Below are positions 47,703 through 56,544 of a DNA stretch of 64,000 bases, one piece after another. Origin of the DNA: Haemophilus parainfluenzae (GTDB taxonomy: Bacteria > Pseudomonadota > Gammaproteobacteria > Enterobacterales > Pasteurellaceae); NCBI RefSeq assembly GCF_014931395.1, contig NZ_CP063120.1, positions 1,471,501-1,535,500 of the forward strand, written 5' to 3'. Positions within the stretch are counted from its first letter, which is position 1, and each line of letters starts with the position of its first letter. Made by a program: the position numbers and the translations under genes. The notes under the pieces were generated by a model, which was given only the letters and a program-made list of their open reading frames with translations, had not been told where the DNA came from and did not search any database.

Positions 47703-48902
47703 ATGACCGCACTTTTTAATCTTTTTTATCTTTACGATCCTTGGCTGTTTCATGTCGTACGCATGTCATTCGTCGCAGGTTTAGCGGCATTGGTTGTTTT
47801 GGCTTATCAGTATCTTAAAAACCAGAAACCACAAGGTATCACTGTGCCAGTAGATAGTTTAGCCGTTATCATTGGGCTGATTGCATTTAGTGTGATTCCG
47901 CTTTTAGTTAATGGTACGCGAGATTTTTCTGTCATCACCATGTATGTGAAAGAGCTGATTTTATTTATCTTTGGTGTGGGACTTTATAATGCCTTCTATG
48001 CCAATGTAAATGGTCAACAGAACATGGTGCGTGATTTACAACTTGGTGTAGTAGTGCAGTTTGCAGTGGGCGTGATTGGCTTACTCGGTGCATCATTTAT
48101 GATTGATTTCTTGCTTTCGACCAATGCGGTGTTGCCTGCACGTTTTTATGGCTCAGAGCAGGAGTATCGCTTATATAACATCACCGCAACCGCCTTTTTC
48201 CAACTGAGTTTATTCTATTTAATGCTGTTGCATTTCTTACTGGCTTACAACGCTAAACATAATACGCTTCCAAGCATTCTAGTGTTTTTAATGCTATGTA
48301 TCGGATTAATTTCAGGACGTACATTCCTTCTGTTATCGGTTGTGAGCATTTTAGTGTATTTCAAATGGCGTTATGTTCCATCACTCATTGCATTTGCTGT
48401 TTTGGTATTATTACTGGCCTATTTCTTACCTGAAAATCCTTATGTGGCACATGCTTTAGAGCCCGTGATTAATTTATTACATGGTGCAGGATTTGTCAGT
48501 TCGTCAACAGATACCTTGATGAAAAACCATCTCTTTATGCCAACACTTAAGCAGTTCATTTATGGCGATGGTATGTATATGACAGGTGAGTTAGAAGTTG
48601 GCCGTTATTATGGGCATACGGACTCTGGTTTCTTACGCCAAATTCTTTATGGCGGCGTGTCTTATGCTTTAGTGTGTTTTGCCGTGACATTCTATTTTGT
48701 ACGCAAAGTTGCCTTAAATTGGTTTGATGGCAGCTGGAAATTTATCCTTTCTGCCTTTGTGATTTTAGCTTTCTGTAATATTAAAGCTGACACCTTTGCT
48801 TTTCCGGGCATTATGTTTGTCATGCTGATGTTCTTATCGCTTTTTGGCACTCACGGTAAACAACTTATTTTATTTAAACAAAAGGAGCCGAAAGATGTTT
48901 AG
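47703..48902 (+). CDS. Wzy-like O-antigen/polysaccharide polymerase (multi-span)
   Basis: 399 residues with about 10-11 membrane helices and a large loop before GHTDSGFLRQILYGG, a pattern of Wzy/WaaL-type polymerases and ligases. The ATG sits inside an uptake signal (ATGACCGCACTT encodes MTAL) and has no ribosome-binding site at normal distance; AGGA lies 13 bases away. Surrounded by glycosyltransferase genes, it probably polymerises or ligates a glycan repeat. Confidence 0.7.
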   Translation: MTALFNLFYLYDPWLFHVVRMSFVAGLAALVVLAYQYLKNQKPQGITVPVDSLAVIIGLIAFSVIPLLVNGTRDFSVITMYVKELILFIFGVGLYNAFYANVNGQQNMVRDLQLGVVVQFAVGVIGLLGASFMIDFLLSTNAVLPARFYGSEQEYRLYNITATAFFQLSLFYLMLLHFLLAYNAKHNTLPSILVFLMLCIGLISGRTFLLLSVVSILVYFKWRYVPSLIAFAVLVLLLAYFLPENPYVAHALEPVINLLHGAGFVSSSTDTLMKNHLFMPTLKQFIYGDGMYMTGELEVGRYYGHTDSGFLRQILYGGVSYALVCFAVTFYFVRKVALNWFDGSWKFILSAFVILAFCNIKADTFAFPGIMFVMLMFLSLFGTHGKQLILFKQKEPKDV

Positions 48903-49776
48903 TATCATCGTGCCTTCTTATAATCGGAAAGAAGAAATTCCTGCCTTATTGGAAAGTTTAACTAAGCAAACCACCTATAATTTTGATGTGGTGATTGTGG
49001 ATGATTGCTCGAAAGAACCCGTTGAAGTGACACAATCGTATCCATTTGCAGTTAAAGTGATTCGTAACGAAAGCAATCAAGGCGCGGCAGAAAGCCGTAA
49101 TATCGGGGCAAGAAATGCGGATAATGAATGGCTGTTATTCCTTGATGACGATGATCGTTTTGCAAATGATAAATGTCAGAAATTAGCCGATGTGATTGCC
49201 GAGCATCCCGATGTTAACTTTGTTTATCATCCAGCTAAATGTGAAATGGTCAACGAAGGTTTTAGCTATGTGACTAACCCGATTGAGCCGCAAGAGATTA
49301 GCGTAGAGCGAATTTTACTGGCGAATAAAATCGGTGGTATGCCAATGATTGGGGTGAAAAAAGATCTGTTTTTAAAAATCGGCGGATTATCGACCGCACT
49401 TCGTTCACTGGAAGACTATGATTTCTTGTTGAAGCTTGTGCAAGATCCAACGTTTAAAGCGTACAAAGTGGCTGAGCCGTTGACTTATTGTACCTTCCAT
49501 ACCAAGCGTTCTAGCGTATCAACAGATACCACTAATACGCAAAAAGCGATTGATTATATCCGTGAAAATTATGTGAAAACGGCAGAGCAAGAGAAGAATT
49601 TTGCCATCAACGCACAATATATGTTGGCTTACCCACATATTATGAATTTATCCCGTAAAGCGGCTTTTTACTATTTTGAAATTTTTAAATTAACGAAAAG
49701 TATTAAGCAGCTAGTGATTGCCATCGTGGTTCTAATTTCACCTAAATTGGCAATTAATTTGAAACGGTTTATGTAG
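48895..49776 (+). CDS. Glycosyltransferase family 2
   Basis: 293 residues from ATG 48895 (AGGAG 7 bases upstream, overlapping the polymerase gene by 8 bases). GT-A fold: MFSIIVPSYNRKEEIPALL, VVIVDDCS and the DxD-type FLDDDDRF metal motif, then the acceptor-side SLEDYDFLLKL. The C-terminus has amphipathic/hydrophobic stretches for membrane contact. Donor and acceptor unknown. Confidence 0.85.
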   Translation: MFSIIVPSYNRKEEIPALLESLTKQTTYNFDVVIVDDCSKEPVEVTQSYPFAVKVIRNESNQGAAESRNIGARNADNEWLLFLDDDDRFANDKCQKLADVIAEHPDVNFVYHPAKCEMVNEGFSYVTNPIEPQEISVERILLANKIGGMPMIGVKKDLFLKIGGLSTALRSLEDYDFLLKLVQDPTFKAYKVAEPLTYCTFHTKRSSVSTDTTNTQKAIDYIRENYVKTAEQEKNFAINAQYMLAYPHIMNLSRKAAFYYFEIFKLTKSIKQLVIAIVVLISPKLAINLKRFM

Positions 49777-49798
49777 ATAACTTATTAGATAGAGAAGT

Positions 49799-50602
49799 AT
49801 GAAATTTTCAGTTTTAATGTCCTTATACATTAAGGAAAATCCACAATATTTAAGAGAATGTTTTGATAGTTTAGTGGCTCAAACCCATCCAGCAGATGAG
49901 ATCGTGTTGGTTTTTGATGGTGCTGTCACACCTGAATTGGAAGCCGTGGTTTCTGAATTCGAAACAAAATTACCTTTAAACTTAGTGAACTTGCCAAAGA
50001 ACTTAGGTTTAGGTAAAGCGCTCAATGAAGGATTAAAACATTGTTCGCACGATTGGGTCTTCCGTATGGATACCGATGATATTTGTGTGCCAGAGCGTTT
50101 TGCAAAACAAGTGGCGTTTATTGAGCAGCACCCAGATACAATTATTTTCGGTGGGCAGATTGCTGAGTTTGGCGAAAATATTCAAGACATCGTGGCATAT
50201 CGTAACGTGCCGACTGATGCACAAGATATCGTTAAATTTACCCAAAAACGTTGCCCATTTAATCACATGACGGTCGCGTATCAAAAAAGTGCGGTCATTA
50301 ATTGTGGTGGATATGAAGATTTACAGGAAGATTATTACCTGTGGATTAAACTCGTAGCACAAGGACAAAAAGTGGCAAACTTGCCGGACATTTTAGTTTA
50401 TGCCCGCGTGGGGAATGGCATGGTAGGGCGTCGTCGCGGTTTAAACCAAGCGAAAGCAGAATGGCGTTTATTTAAATTGAAACATCGCTTAGGTATTCAA
50501 GGCTTATTTTCAGGCTTATTCACTTTTGCCTTGCGCTCAGGTTCTCGCTTATTACCAACCTCATTATTGAAAGCTGTTTATAACAAATTTTTACGCAAAT
50601 AA
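49799..50602 (+). CDS. Glycosyltransferase family 2 (AmsE-like)
   Basis: 267 residues. MKFSVLMSLYIKENPQYLRE, EIVLVFDGAV, FRMDTDDIC (metal motif) and LQEDYYLWIK (catalytic ED motif) match AmsE-type glycosyltransferases of exopolysaccharide/LPS clusters. Last gene of the glycan cluster, 22 bases after its neighbour; no ribosome-binding site of note (AGAGAAG). Confidence 0.85.
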   Translation: MKFSVLMSLYIKENPQYLRECFDSLVAQTHPADEIVLVFDGAVTPELEAVVSEFETKLPLNLVNLPKNLGLGKALNEGLKHCSHDWVFRMDTDDICVPERFAKQVAFIEQHPDTIIFGGQIAEFGENIQDIVAYRNVPTDAQDIVKFTQKRCPFNHMTVAYQKSAVINCGGYEDLQEDYYLWIKLVAQGQKVANLPDILVYARVGNGMVGRRRGLNQAKAEWRLFKLKHRLGIQGLFSGLFTFALRSGSRLLPTSLLKAVYNKFLRK

Positions 50603-50635
50603 TGCGATATTTTGATCATTAAAAAAGGAAAAGAA

Positions 50636-51754
50636 ATGAATTTAATCTCAACGTTAAAAATGACTGCATTATCGACCGCACTTTTATTGGTGGGTTGTTC
50701 AAGTAATACGACAACAACGACAACGTCATCCACGAAAAGTATTCCGTCAGTAAGCAGTAATGCTGTTTATAGCAAACCAAGAACCTTAGATAACTTTAAT
50801 GACTATGTACAGTTCTTAAAAGGTAAAGCGGCAGCTGAAGGAGTGTCTGCTTCTGTATTGAATGCACAAAATAATATTCAATATATGCAAAAGGCTGTGG
50901 ATTTAGATCGTGCTCAAGCGGGTAGAAGCAAGCGTAATGCGGATCAACCGCAGTTACCGAATCCAAACGGTACAACGAATTATTTGAATAAAGTACTGAC
51001 CCAAAACAAAGTGGATATTGCCGAAGAGCGTTATTGGGAAGTCCAAGCGCCATTACAACAAGCAAGCCAACGCTATGGTGTTCAACAGGAATATATCCTT
51101 GCCTTATGGGGTATGGAAAGTAGCTTTGGTCACTACCAAGGTAGCTATGATGTGCTTTCAGCTTTAGCTACATTAGCCTTTGATGGCAGACGTGAAGCCT
51201 TATTTAGCAAAGAATTTGTGAATGCGATGAAGATGTTAGAACGTGATCATATTCAACGCAATAAAATGTTAGGCTCTTGGGCAGGCGCAATGGGACAAAC
51301 TCAATTTATGCCAAGCGCATTCTTAAACTATGCAGCAGATGGTAATAATGATGGCGTGAAGGACATTTGGACGAACCAATTTGATGCGTTTGCTTCAATT
51401 GCAAATTATCTTCACACTGTGGGTTGGGATAACAAATTGCCTTGGGGTGTAGAAGTAACATTAAATCAACCATTAGATTTATCGCTTTCTGGTATTGAGA
51501 AGAATAAAGCACGTTCACTCAGCGACTGGCAGTCTAAAGGCGTCACTTTAGCGAGCTTTAGCCAACAAGAACAAGATAAACTTGCCGCGCTTTCGCAAGC
51601 CGATCTTTGGTTAGTTCGTCCTGATAAAGAAGTTGGGCGTGCATTCTTGGTCTCCAATAACTACCGCACAATTTTAGATTGGAACAAATCGAACTATTTT
51701 GGCGTGAGTATTGGTATGTTTGCTGATCGCATTAAGATGGCAACCGGCTTGTAG
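50636..51754 (+). CDS. mltB: Membrane-bound lytic murein transglycosylase B
   Basis: 372 residues from ATG 50636 (AAAGGAAAAG upstream; the TTG at 50612 is an unlikely start). Lipoprotein signal with lipobox LVGC (Cys21), then a low-complexity Thr/Ser linker, then the SLT family-3 domain with catalytic Glu in LWGMESSFGHYQ and MGQTQFMPSAFLNYA. It cleaves peptidoglycan glycan strands at the outer-membrane inner face. A clean terminator follows. Confidence 0.93.
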   Translation: MNLISTLKMTALSTALLLVGCSSNTTTTTTSSTKSIPSVSSNAVYSKPRTLDNFNDYVQFLKGKAAAEGVSASVLNAQNNIQYMQKAVDLDRAQAGRSKRNADQPQLPNPNGTTNYLNKVLTQNKVDIAEERYWEVQAPLQQASQRYGVQQEYILALWGMESSFGHYQGSYDVLSALATLAFDGRREALFSKEFVNAMKMLERDHIQRNKMLGSWAGAMGQTQFMPSAFLNYAADGNNDGVKDIWTNQFDAFASIANYLHTVGWDNKLPWGVEVTLNQPLDLSLSGIEKNKARSLSDWQSKGVTLASFSQQEQDKLAALSQADLWLVRPDKEVGRAFLVSNNYRTILDWNKSNYFGVSIGMFADRIKMATGL

Positions 51755-51773
51755 AAAATTATTTTCCTTTTAT

Positions 51774-51806
51774 AATCCAACAAAGCTTTGTTGGATTATT
51801 TTTTAT
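51774..51806 (+). terminator. Rho-independent terminator after mltB
   Basis: Perfect 24-base palindrome (arms AATCCAACAAAG) followed by ATTTTTT. Confidence 0.85.
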
Positions 51807-51833
51807 CTGTAATTTGAATATTTGGAGAACACG

Positions 51834-52973
51834 ATGCAAAAAAAATGGCTTTCTATTTTATTGTTTGCACCTTTGATGCAGAGCAATTATGCCTTAGCTG
51901 ATCAAGCTAAGGAAAAAGAATTGAATTATCAAGGATTGGGCGAAGTTCTGTTTTTTGATAAATCGTTTTCATTTAATAAAACACAAAGCTGTTCAACTTG
52001 TCACAATCCAGGTACCGCCTTTGTGGATCAACGTAAAAATTCGGCAAATCAAATGGTCTCCGAGGGGGATAATCCTCATCTTCATGGCAATCGTAATGCC
52101 AACACGGCACTTTATGCGATGTTTTCACCAGATTTTCATTTTGATGAAAAAATTCAAGATTATGTGGGGGGACAATTCTGGGATGGTCGTGCAAAAGATT
52201 TAGCCGAGCAAGCAGGTGGTCCACCGGTTAATCCTGTAGAAATGGGCATGCCAGATAAAAAATCGATTGTCGAACGTCTAAAAGCGAATTCAATTTATTA
52301 CAAGGCAATTACGGATATTTATGGTGAAAGTATTTGGGCAGATACCGACAAAATCTATGCCATTATGGAAAAAGCCATTGCGGAGTTCGAAAAGCATGAA
52401 TTATTTGCGCAATTCTCTTCAAAATATGATCGCACTCTAAAAGGTGAAGCAGAATTGACCGCACTTGAAGCTGAAGGTAAGGCATTATTTTTCGATAAAA
52501 CACGAACAAACTGCAGTAACTGCCACCAATCAAGTGAAGCGAATTCAGCAAAAGAAACCTTTACGAATTATCGCTATTACAATATCGGCGTGCCAAGTAA
52601 CCAAGCGTTAATTAAGTTGAATAAACTTGCGGCTGATTATGTGGATAATGGACTATTGGATAATCCGATGGTGAAAGGCGATGAAAAGCAAAAAGGTAAA
52701 TTTAAAGTGCCAACATTGCGTAACATTGGTGTCACAGCACCTTATATGCATAACGGCGTTTTCCGTGATCTAAAAACTGTTTTGCTATTTAAAGACAGTT
52801 TTAATAATCCTAATCGTAGGATTAATCCTGAAACAGGAGAAGCATGGGATAAAGCCGAATATGCTCAAACTATTAATCCTGATGTTTTAAAAGCCAAACC
52901 GCTAACAGATGAAGAGATTAATGCGTTAGAGGCATTCTTAAAAACATTAACTGACGAAGCTTACGAAGAATAA
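51834..52973 (+). CDS. ccp: Di-haem cytochrome c peroxidase
   Basis: 379 residues from ATG 51834 (GGAG 7 bases upstream). Signal peptide ending ALA near residue 22. Two haem c motifs: CSTCH (53-57) and CSNCH in the second domain, with QFWDGRAKDLAEQA and KFKVPTLRNIGVTAPYMHNG typical of CcpA/MauG-like peroxidases. It reduces periplasmic hydrogen peroxide, likely taking electrons from a c-type cytochrome or quinol route. Not the three-haem quinol peroxidase type. Confidence 0.92.
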   Translation: MQKKWLSILLFAPLMQSNYALADQAKEKELNYQGLGEVLFFDKSFSFNKTQSCSTCHNPGTAFVDQRKNSANQMVSEGDNPHLHGNRNANTALYAMFSPDFHFDEKIQDYVGGQFWDGRAKDLAEQAGGPPVNPVEMGMPDKKSIVERLKANSIYYKAITDIYGESIWADTDKIYAIMEKAIAEFEKHELFAQFSSKYDRTLKGEAELTALEAEGKALFFDKTRTNCSNCHQSSEANSAKETFTNYRYYNIGVPSNQALIKLNKLAADYVDNGLLDNPMVKGDEKQKGKFKVPTLRNIGVTAPYMHNGVFRDLKTVLLFKDSFNNPNRRINPETGEAWDKAEYAQTINPDVLKAKPLTDEEINALEAFLKTLTDEAYEE

Positions 52974-53022
52974 TTAAACGTCTGAGTTGAATTTAGCAAT
53001 CGTTTTCGCTATTATACGAACA

Positions 53023-53041
53023 GATAATTATTATCATTTAA
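53023..53041 (+). promoter_or_regulatory. Fur box before the iron ABC transporter operon
   Basis: GATAATTATTATCATTTAA matches the 19-bp Fur consensus at 14 positions. It lies 32 bases before the ATG of the binding-protein gene and would overlap its promoter. Confidence 0.75.
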
Positions 53042-53072
53042 ATTGTTTAATTTTACTCAGGAGATTTTTCTT

Positions 53073-54188
53073 ATGAAAAGACGTTTTTCAACTTTAGCGA
53101 TTGCCACTATTCTTGGTTTAACTGCAGGTTTTGCCAATGCTGACCCCGTGAAAGTAAAAGATATACTTGATCGTGAAGTCACTGTTGATTTACCGGCAAA
53201 ACGCGTGGTGCTTGGTTTCTATTATCAGGATTATATGGCAGTTGGTGGTGACAAAGCGTTAGATAACGTTGTCGGTTTTTCTAAGAAAGTATGGTCTTCT
53301 TGGGCACCAGCAAGCTGGGAGTTATTCAGCAAAGCGGTGCCAAAATTGAATCAATTAGATGATGTGGGTGAAGTAGAAGAAGGCACATTCTCTGTGGAAA
53401 AAGTGCTTTCATTAAAACCAGATCTTTTAGTCTTAGCTGATTGGCAGTACGAAATGCTAGGATCTGATTTAGATGCCATTAATGAAGCGGGCATTCCAAT
53501 TGTGGTATTAGATTACAACGCTCAAACCTTAGATAAGCACATTAAATCAACGGAAATTATTGGCGAATTGACCGGTCAGAAAGATCGCGCAGCAAAAATT
53601 GCGAAAGAATATAAAGACATTGTTGAACATATCCAGACTACGGTTAAAAATGCAAAATTAGCAAAACAACCGAAAGTGTACGTGGAGTTTGGTCGTGGTG
53701 GCCCAGCTGAACAAGGTATGACTTTCTTCTCTAGCATGTGGGGCTCTATGATTAGCCTTGTTGGTGCAGAAAACGTGGCGCCTGCAGAAATTGGCAAATG
53801 GGGTACGTTGGCTGCAGAGAAGGTGTTAGCCGCGAAACCGGATGCAATTATTATTACAGGCCGTGAAACTGAATTGAAGAAAAATCAAGACGGTATGGTA
53901 ATGGGCTTTGGTATTGAAAAAGCAGAAGCGGAACGTCGTTTAAACGCATTTAAACATCGTGCAGGTTGGGCTGAATTACCGGCAGTGAAAAACAATCGTG
54001 TTTATGCAGCCTATCATGCAAACTCTCGTACTTTATCGGACAGCGCTTCCGTTCAGTTTGTGGCTAAAGCCGCTTATCCTGATCTGTTTAAAGATTTAGA
54101 TCCGCAACAAACTTACTTAAACTTCTATAAAAACTACTTACCGGTTACTCCGGAAGGTACGATTTATCTTTTCCCTGAAACTAAATAA
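53073..54188 (+). CDS. Periplasmic binding protein of a FecCD-type iron-complex ABC importer
   Basis: 371 residues from ATG 53073 (CAGGAG upstream). Signal peptide ending FANA. Class III (FepB/BtuF-like) binding protein: RVVLGFYYQDYMAVGG, SVEKVLSLKPDLLVLADWQYE and the two-lobed fold with a long spine helix. Behind a Fur box, so the ligand is probably an iron complex, though molybdate-binding MolA belongs to the same fold. Substrate unproven. Confidence 0.82.
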   Translation: MKRRFSTLAIATILGLTAGFANADPVKVKDILDREVTVDLPAKRVVLGFYYQDYMAVGGDKALDNVVGFSKKVWSSWAPASWELFSKAVPKLNQLDDVGEVEEGTFSVEKVLSLKPDLLVLADWQYEMLGSDLDAINEAGIPIVVLDYNAQTLDKHIKSTEIIGELTGQKDRAAKIAKEYKDIVEHIQTTVKNAKLAKQPKVYVEFGRGGPAEQGMTFFSSMWGSMISLVGAENVAPAEIGKWGTLAAEKVLAAKPDAIIITGRETELKKNQDGMVMGFGIEKAEAERRLNAFKHRAGWAELPAVKNNRVYAAYHANSRTLSDSASVQFVAKAAYPDLFKDLDPQQTYLNFYKNYLPVTPEGTIYLFPETK

Positions 54189-54203
54189 GGGAAACGTTAA
54201 TTC

Positions 54204-55253
54204 ATGAAAAACAATTCTGTTGTAGCAGATATTGTGGCTAACCAGCGTAAGCTTGAACGCAAACGCTGGTTTGTTATTTTATCTTTTCTTGCTATTGGCG
54301 TGGTAAGCCTTATCCTTGATGTGATGACAGGTCCTGCGATGCTATCGGTATCGGAAGTCGTAAATGCGTTATTCGGTATCGGTGAAGTCGATAAAATGAC
54401 AAACAATATTGTGCATAATTTACGTTTACCGATGGCATTGATGGCGCTTGTCGTAGGGGCAACATTGGCTGTTGGTGGGGCAGAGATCCAAACTTTATTA
54501 AATAATCCTATGGCGAGTCCTTATACATTAGGTCTTGCGGCTGCGGCAGGTTTTGGTGCTTCTGTTGTGATTGCTTTCGGAAGTTTTGGTTTACCCGTAC
54601 AAGTAGCTGTGCCAATTGGCGCATTTGTCATGACCATGCTTGCCTCGGGGATTCTTTTCTTATTTGCCTCTAAACGTCGTTTTAGCTCTGAAATGCTCGT
54701 GTTGGTAGGGATCGCATTGCTCTTTATTTTCCAATCCTTACTTTCATTGGTGCAATTTATTTCGGCGCCGGAAGTCTCGCAACAAATCCTATTCTGGCTA
54801 TTTGGTAGCCTAAATAAAGCGACGTGGCAAAGCTTAATCATCATTATTGTCGTCACTACAATTTGTGTCGCATTACTTTCAAAAGAGCTTTGGAAATTGA
54901 CCGCACTTCGTTTAGGTGAAGATCGTGCGGCGAGTCTTGGCATTAATTTGCAAGTATTACGTATCAAGGTATTAGTTCTTGTCGCAATGATGACGGCGAC
55001 AGCAATTAGTTTTGTGGGCGTGATTGGCTTTATCGGCTTAGTTGCTCCACATGTTGCTCGAATGTTGCTTGGTGAAGACCAACGTTTCTTCTTACCGGGT
55101 GCAATGTTAGTCGGTGCGGCATTCTTATCCCTCTCTTCGGTATTGTCCAAAGTTATTATCCCTGGCGCATTGTTCCCAGTGGGGATTGTCACCTCGTTTA
55201 TTGGGGTGCCTTTCTTCTTTTGGATTATTTTAAACAACAAGCGGGGACAATAA
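54204..55253 (+). CDS. FecCD/BtuC-family ABC permease
   Basis: 349 residues, about 9-10 membrane helices. Family signatures: RLPMALMALVVGATLAVGGA, NNPMASPYTLGLAAAAGFGA and the ATPase-contact region GVIGFIGLVAPHVARMLLG. One gene encodes both halves of a homodimeric pore. It ends on the first base of the ATPase start (TAATG). Confidence 0.9.
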   Translation: MKNNSVVADIVANQRKLERKRWFVILSFLAIGVVSLILDVMTGPAMLSVSEVVNALFGIGEVDKMTNNIVHNLRLPMALMALVVGATLAVGGAEIQTLLNNPMASPYTLGLAAAAGFGASVVIAFGSFGLPVQVAVPIGAFVMTMLASGILFLFASKRRFSSEMLVLVGIALLFIFQSLLSLVQFISAPEVSQQILFWLFGSLNKATWQSLIIIIVVTTICVALLSKELWKLTALRLGEDRAASLGINLQVLRIKVLVLVAMMTATAISFVGVIGFIGLVAPHVARMLLGEDQRFFLPGAMLVGAAFLSLSSVLSKVIIPGALFPVGIVTSFIGVPFFFWIILNNKRGQ

Positions 55254-56026
55254 TGTTAGAATTAAAGAATCTTACGGTAAAAAGAGGTGATCTCACCGTT
55301 GCTGATCACATTAATGTCCGTTTTGAAGAAGGTAAAGTTTACACGGTGCTTGGGCCAAACGGCACGGGAAAATCCTCCATGCTGAAAACCATTTTTGGTG
55401 AATTACCACATGAAGGAATGATTACCTATCAAGGCAAACAGCTAGAACGGACAAAGTTGGCAGATTGGCGTAAACCAATTGGCTATATGCCTCAAGATAG
55501 TCGCGTAGATGCAAGCTTAACTGCACTTGAAGTAGTTCTTTTGGGACGAATGGATAGTCTAACGATGCGAGTAAGCGATGAGCTTCTTACTGAAGCGGCA
55601 AGTATTATGACACAATTAGGTATTGGTCATTTAGCCCATCGTGATATCCTGAATCTCAGTGGGGGACAGCGCCAAATGGTGATGTTTGCTCAGGTTTTAT
55701 TACGTGAGCCACAGATTTTAATGTTGGATGAGCCAGTGAGTGCGTTAGATATGCATCATCAGCTTAATCTCTTAGAAGAAGTTTACACCTATACGAAACA
55801 GAAAAATCTGATTACTATAATGGTATTACATGATTTAAGCCTTGCCGCTCAATTTTCAGATGAGTTGATTTTACTTGGTGAAGGTAAAGTGCAAGGCGTG
55901 GGCGACGCTCATCATGTTTTACAAGTGGAAACGATTAATCGTTTATATCGTGTAAACGTTGAATTATTACAATGTAGTGCAGGTTTGCCGGTGGTTCGTC
56001 CACAGCGTAAATCAGCACATTCTTAA
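55253..56026 (+). CDS. ATPase of the FecCD-type importer
   Basis: 257 residues from ATG 55253. Walker A GPNGTGKSSM, signature LSGGQRQMV, Walker B ILMLDEPVSALD, H-loop VLHDLSLAAQF: a FepC/BtuD-type ATPase. Translationally coupled to the permease; the pseudoazurin gene follows 13 bases later in the same operon. Confidence 0.92.
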   Translation: MLELKNLTVKRGDLTVADHINVRFEEGKVYTVLGPNGTGKSSMLKTIFGELPHEGMITYQGKQLERTKLADWRKPIGYMPQDSRVDASLTALEVVLLGRMDSLTMRVSDELLTEAASIMTQLGIGHLAHRDILNLSGGQRQMVMFAQVLLREPQILMLDEPVSALDMHHQLNLLEEVYTYTKQKNLITIMVLHDLSLAAQFSDELILLGEGKVQGVGDAHHVLQVETINRLYRVNVELLQCSAGLPVVRPQRKSAHS

Positions 56027-56039
56027 GAAGGAAATGAAA

Positions 56040-56474
56040 ATGAAAAAAATTGCACTTGCAGCATTATTAGGATTAAGTTTTGCTGCTCAAGCCGTACATT
56101 ATGACATCAAAATGTTGAATTCAAACAGTGAAGGCTCAATGGTTTTTGAACCGGGTTATTTAAAAGTACAACCAGGTGATACGGTGACATTCCGTCCTGA
56201 AAATAAAAGCCACTTTGTACACAGTAAAGCGATTCCTGAAGGCGCACAAAAATTCCAATCTGAAGAAGATCAGGAACTCACGATCACTTTAGATAAAGAA
56301 GGCGTTTATGTTTATACTTGCCCAGTGCACCGTTCAATGAATATGAATGGTGTGATTCAAGTGGGGGATAATCTTCCAAACAAAGAACAAGCAGAGAAAG
56401 TGGTGAAAGATCTTGAGAAGAAATCAATGACGAACAAAGGCCGTCTTGAAAAATATTTTGCTCAAGTAAAATAA
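56040..56474 (+). CDS. Pseudoazurin-like blue copper protein
   Basis: 144 residues from ATG 56040 (AAGAAGGAA upstream; an ATG at 56034 is too close). Signal peptide ending AQA. Type 1 copper ligands: His in the SHFVHS region, then CPVHRSMNM (Cys-x2-His-x4-Met). A pseudoazurin passes single electrons in the periplasm. Its operon with an iron importer suggests redox help for iron release or uptake; that is inference. A terminator follows. Confidence 0.85.
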   Translation: MKKIALAALLGLSFAAQAVHYDIKMLNSNSEGSMVFEPGYLKVQPGDTVTFRPENKSHFVHSKAIPEGAQKFQSEEDQELTITLDKEGVYVYTCPVHRSMNMNGVIQVGDNLPNKEQAEKVVKDLEKKSMTNKGRLEKYFAQVK

Positions 56475-56485
56475 TTGTTGAAATT

Positions 56486-56520
56486 GATGCGCCAGTTAAA
56501 TAATTGGCGCATCTTCTTTA
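56486..56520 (+). terminator. Terminator after the pseudoazurin gene
   Basis: GATGCGCCA / TGGCGCATC stem (9 bp) with a 10-base loop, followed by TTCTTTA. Confidence 0.72.
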
Positions 56521-56544
56521 TGTTTAAATCCGTTATTATTTACT

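Noticed and set aside
46925-50602. Phase-variable simple repeats in the glycan genes
   Set aside because: No tetranucleotide or longer uniform repeat tract was found in or before these genes, unlike lic/lex genes of H. influenzae.
50700-50740. ACA/ACG tract in mltB as a slippage repeat
   Set aside because: It is a Thr/Ser codon stretch without a uniform repeat unit, in a lipoprotein linker where low complexity is normal.
55959-56039. Long N-terminal extension of the pseudoazurin reaching into the ATPase gene
   Set aside because: It overlaps the ATPase gene in another frame, and a ribosome-binding site plus signal peptide start at 56040.
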